Source of the DNA: Tissierellales bacterium | Lineage (GTDB): Bacteria; Bacillota; Clostridia; Tissierellales; Sedimentibacteraceae | Length of the DNA stretch: 64,000 nt | Assembly (NCBI GenBank): GCA_018433765.1 | Contig: JAHDQO010000004.1 | Location: 390,700-454,699, forward strand | Reading direction: 5' to 3' | In this document: positions 62,508-64,000 of the stretch, piece by piece | Numbering within the stretch: the stretch's first letter is position 1 | Layout of the letters: each line of letters opens with the position of its first letter | The notes under the pieces: model-generated | Database searches by the model: none | Told to the model about the DNA's origin: nothing | Seen by the model: the letters and a program-made list of their open reading frames with translations, nothing else | Translations under genes and position numbers: made by a program

Positions 62508-63736
62508 ATGAATGCTGAAATTTTATGTATAGGTACAGAGCTTTTACATGGTGACATTGCCAATACTAATGGGCAATATATTTCTAAGAAACTTGCAGAA
62601 ATAGGCATTGATGTACATTATCATTCTGTAGTAGGAGACAATCCTATAAGAATGGAAGATGCATTAAAATTAGCTTTTTCAAGAGCAGATATTGTAATTT
62701 GTACAGGAGGTCTTGGACCTACAAAGGATGATATTACAAAAGATATAGCTGCAAAATACTTTAATTTAACTATGGAATTTGATGAAGGAAGTTTACAGCA
62801 TGTAAAAAATATATATAATAGATTAGGAAGAGAAATGTCAGAAAATAATCTAAGGCAGACATACTTTCCAAAAGGTTCTAAAATACTTACAAATAAAAAT
62901 GGAACAGCAAATGCTTGTATAATTAATATAGATAAAAAAATAGGAATACTTCTGCCCGGGCCACCAAGAGAGATGCAGCCTCTAATGAAGGAAGAAGTAA
63001 TACCATATCTTAAGCAGTTCTCAAGAGACGTAGTAGTAGGAAAGAAGATTGTAGTAATTGGAGTAGGTGAATCTAAAGCAGAAACAATGATAATGGATTT
63101 AATAGATAATCAAAGCAATCCTACTATAGCTCCATATGCAGGTAAAGGAAAAGTAGTTTTTAGAGTAACAGCAAAAGCAGAAAGTAAAGATCAAGCTTTA
63201 AAACTAATAAAACCTATAGAAGACGAAATGTTAAATAGATTTGGAAAAAATGCATTTATACTAGATGACAGTAATATAGAAGAAACAGTAGCAAAAATGC
63301 TTCTTAATAAGAATTTAACTATAGCAACCGCTGAGTCATGCACCGGAGGTCTAGTTGCATCAAAACTTATAAACTATCCAGGAATATCAAAAGTATTTAA
63401 AGAAGGGTTTGTAACTTATAGCAATGAAGCTAAAATAAATACACTAGGTGTAAGAAAAGAAACTATAGACAAGTACGGTGCAGTAAGTCTCAAACAGCTG
63501 AAGAAATGGCCAAGCGTGCAGCAGAAAAAGCAGGTGCTGATATAGGTGTATCAACTACAGGAATAGCTGGGCCCGGAGGAGGAACAAAAGAAAAACCTGT
63601 TGGACTTGTTTATATATGTGCATATATAAATGGTGATGTTCATGTTAGAAAATTAAACTACCCGGGACACAGAAATATAATAAGAGAAAGAGCAGCAATA
63701 TCAGTATTGGATCTTGTAAGAAGGTTAGTAAATTAA
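62508..63736 (+). pseudogene. cinA: cinA, interrupted by an apparent -1 frameshift
   Basis: CinA (competence/damage-inducible protein; nicotinamide-nucleotide amidase) is readable in two frames. The first frame (62508 to about 63488) has the molybdopterin-binding-like domain (CTGGLGPTKDDITKDIAAKY) and the start of the amidase domain (AESCTGGLVASKLINYPGIS). After GAVS the frame is lost and stops at 63545. The frame one base earlier continues with TAEEMAKRAAEKAGADIGVS and TTGIAGPGGGTKEKPVGLVY to 63736. One base appears to be missing near 63488-63490. A joined product of ~409 residues would be normal. Either a real pseudogene, or a sequencing error; there is no homopolymer at the spot. Confidence 0.8.
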
Positions 63737-63859
63737 AAATGCAAAATGCAAAATAAGATGAAAATGCAGAATGTAAAATTTAAAAATATATAATTAAAAT
63801 GTTTTTTAATTTTTGTACAGTTAATATAACAGTGAAAAAAGACTATTTTTAAGTGAAAT

Positions 63860-64000
63860 TGAACCGACCCCCAAAAGTTAGACCTAAAAATCTAACAATT
63901 GGAGGTCGGTTTTTTATGGCAAAATATAGCTATGAATTCAAGAAAAAAATTGTAAATGCATACATAAATGGTGAAGGAAGTAAACAGTTTTTAGCAAATA
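63860..64000 (+). mobile_element. left end of an IS3-family insertion sequence
   Basis: TGAACCGACCCCCAAAAGTT (from 63860) resembles the terminal repeat of IS150-type IS3 elements. AACCGACC (about 63862-63869) pairs with GGTCGGTT (about 63904-63911), and within it GTTAGA with TCTAAC. A T-run follows directly, so reads entering from outside would meet a terminator before the transposase start. The element runs off the window. The 120 bases before it contain ATGCAAAATGCAAAAT words but no gene. Confidence 0.75.
63916..64000 (+). CDS. IS3-family transposase OrfA, 5' fragment
   Basis: Twenty-eight residues are visible (MAKYSYEFKKKIVNAYINGE, then GSKQFLAN), the start of the helix-turn-helix protein OrfA of IS3/IS150-type elements. 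ATG 63916 follows GGAGGTCGG. It is cut by the window end, so intactness and the OrfB frame cannot be judged. Confidence 0.8.
   Translation, partial: MAKYSYEFKKKIVNAYINGEGSKQFLAN

Overview
The window is a strongly AT-rich chromosomal segment from a motile, Gram-positive, anaerobe-type Firmicute of the class Clostridia. Evidence for this is the low-GC codon use, frequent TTG/GTG starts behind strong AGGAGG-type ribosome binding sites, a SigI/RsgI pair, an arginine T-box, a FliY-type switch protein, CheC and CheD, a FliW/CsrA pair, and the absence of any P- or L-ring gene. I cannot name the genus from sequence alone. Nearly 50 kb of the window is a flagellar and chemotaxis superlocus. I see no phage, CRISPR or defence system.

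Layout. 1-11.9 kb is mixed housekeeping: the 5' end of a YkvI-like membrane gene, a divergent region with a DnaA-box hairpin, ytqA (radical SAM), sigI-rsgI, a DMT exporter, a TetR-MATE efflux operon with a double operator, a short-form serA, argG behind an AGA-specific T-box with a second terminator module, an M14 peptidase and two unknown membrane proteins. At 12.0-14.0 kb, flhB and fliR lie on the minus strand, apart from the other export genes. At 14.3-41.1 kb a long plus-strand fla operon follows a c-di-GMP-I riboswitch: flgBC-fliEFG-motE/ylxF-fliK-flgD-(TIGR02530)-flgE-flbD-motAB-fliLOPQ-flhA-fliA. After it come sigma-28 promoters and the late genes flgF/G, flgM, flgN, flgK, flgL, fliW, csrA, flaG, fliD, fliS, fliT. 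Flagellin (41.7-43.1 kb) has its own sigma-28 promoter and two CsrA-type sites in its leader. At 43.5-50.6 kb on the minus strand are two tandem chemoreceptors and a cheR-cheB-cheW operon, each with a sigma-28-like promoter. A third receptor (51.2 kb) precedes a second riboswitch-led operon at 53.0-62.3 kb: fliHIJ-fliM-fliY-cheY-cheA-cheW-cheC-cheD. The window ends with a cinA interrupted by an apparent frameshift and the left end of an IS3-family element.

How it works together (partly inference). Two matched promoter/riboswitch units, whose extended P1 helix plus U-run looks like a ligand-stabilised terminator, would let c-di-GMP shut off both halves of the basal-body/switch gene set at once. 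FliA made from the first operon then activates filament, receptor and adaptation genes through TAAA-N16-CCGATAT-like promoters. FlgM restrains FliA, and FliW/CsrA couples flagellin translation to filament assembly.

The most unusual structure not explained by genes is a family of mosaic foldback repeats in most flagellar intergenic gaps. Their small central hairpin shows compensatory base changes between copies. Similar repeats occupy the fliQ-flhA gap where fliR-flhB would normally sit, and also the 3' flank of the relocated flhB.
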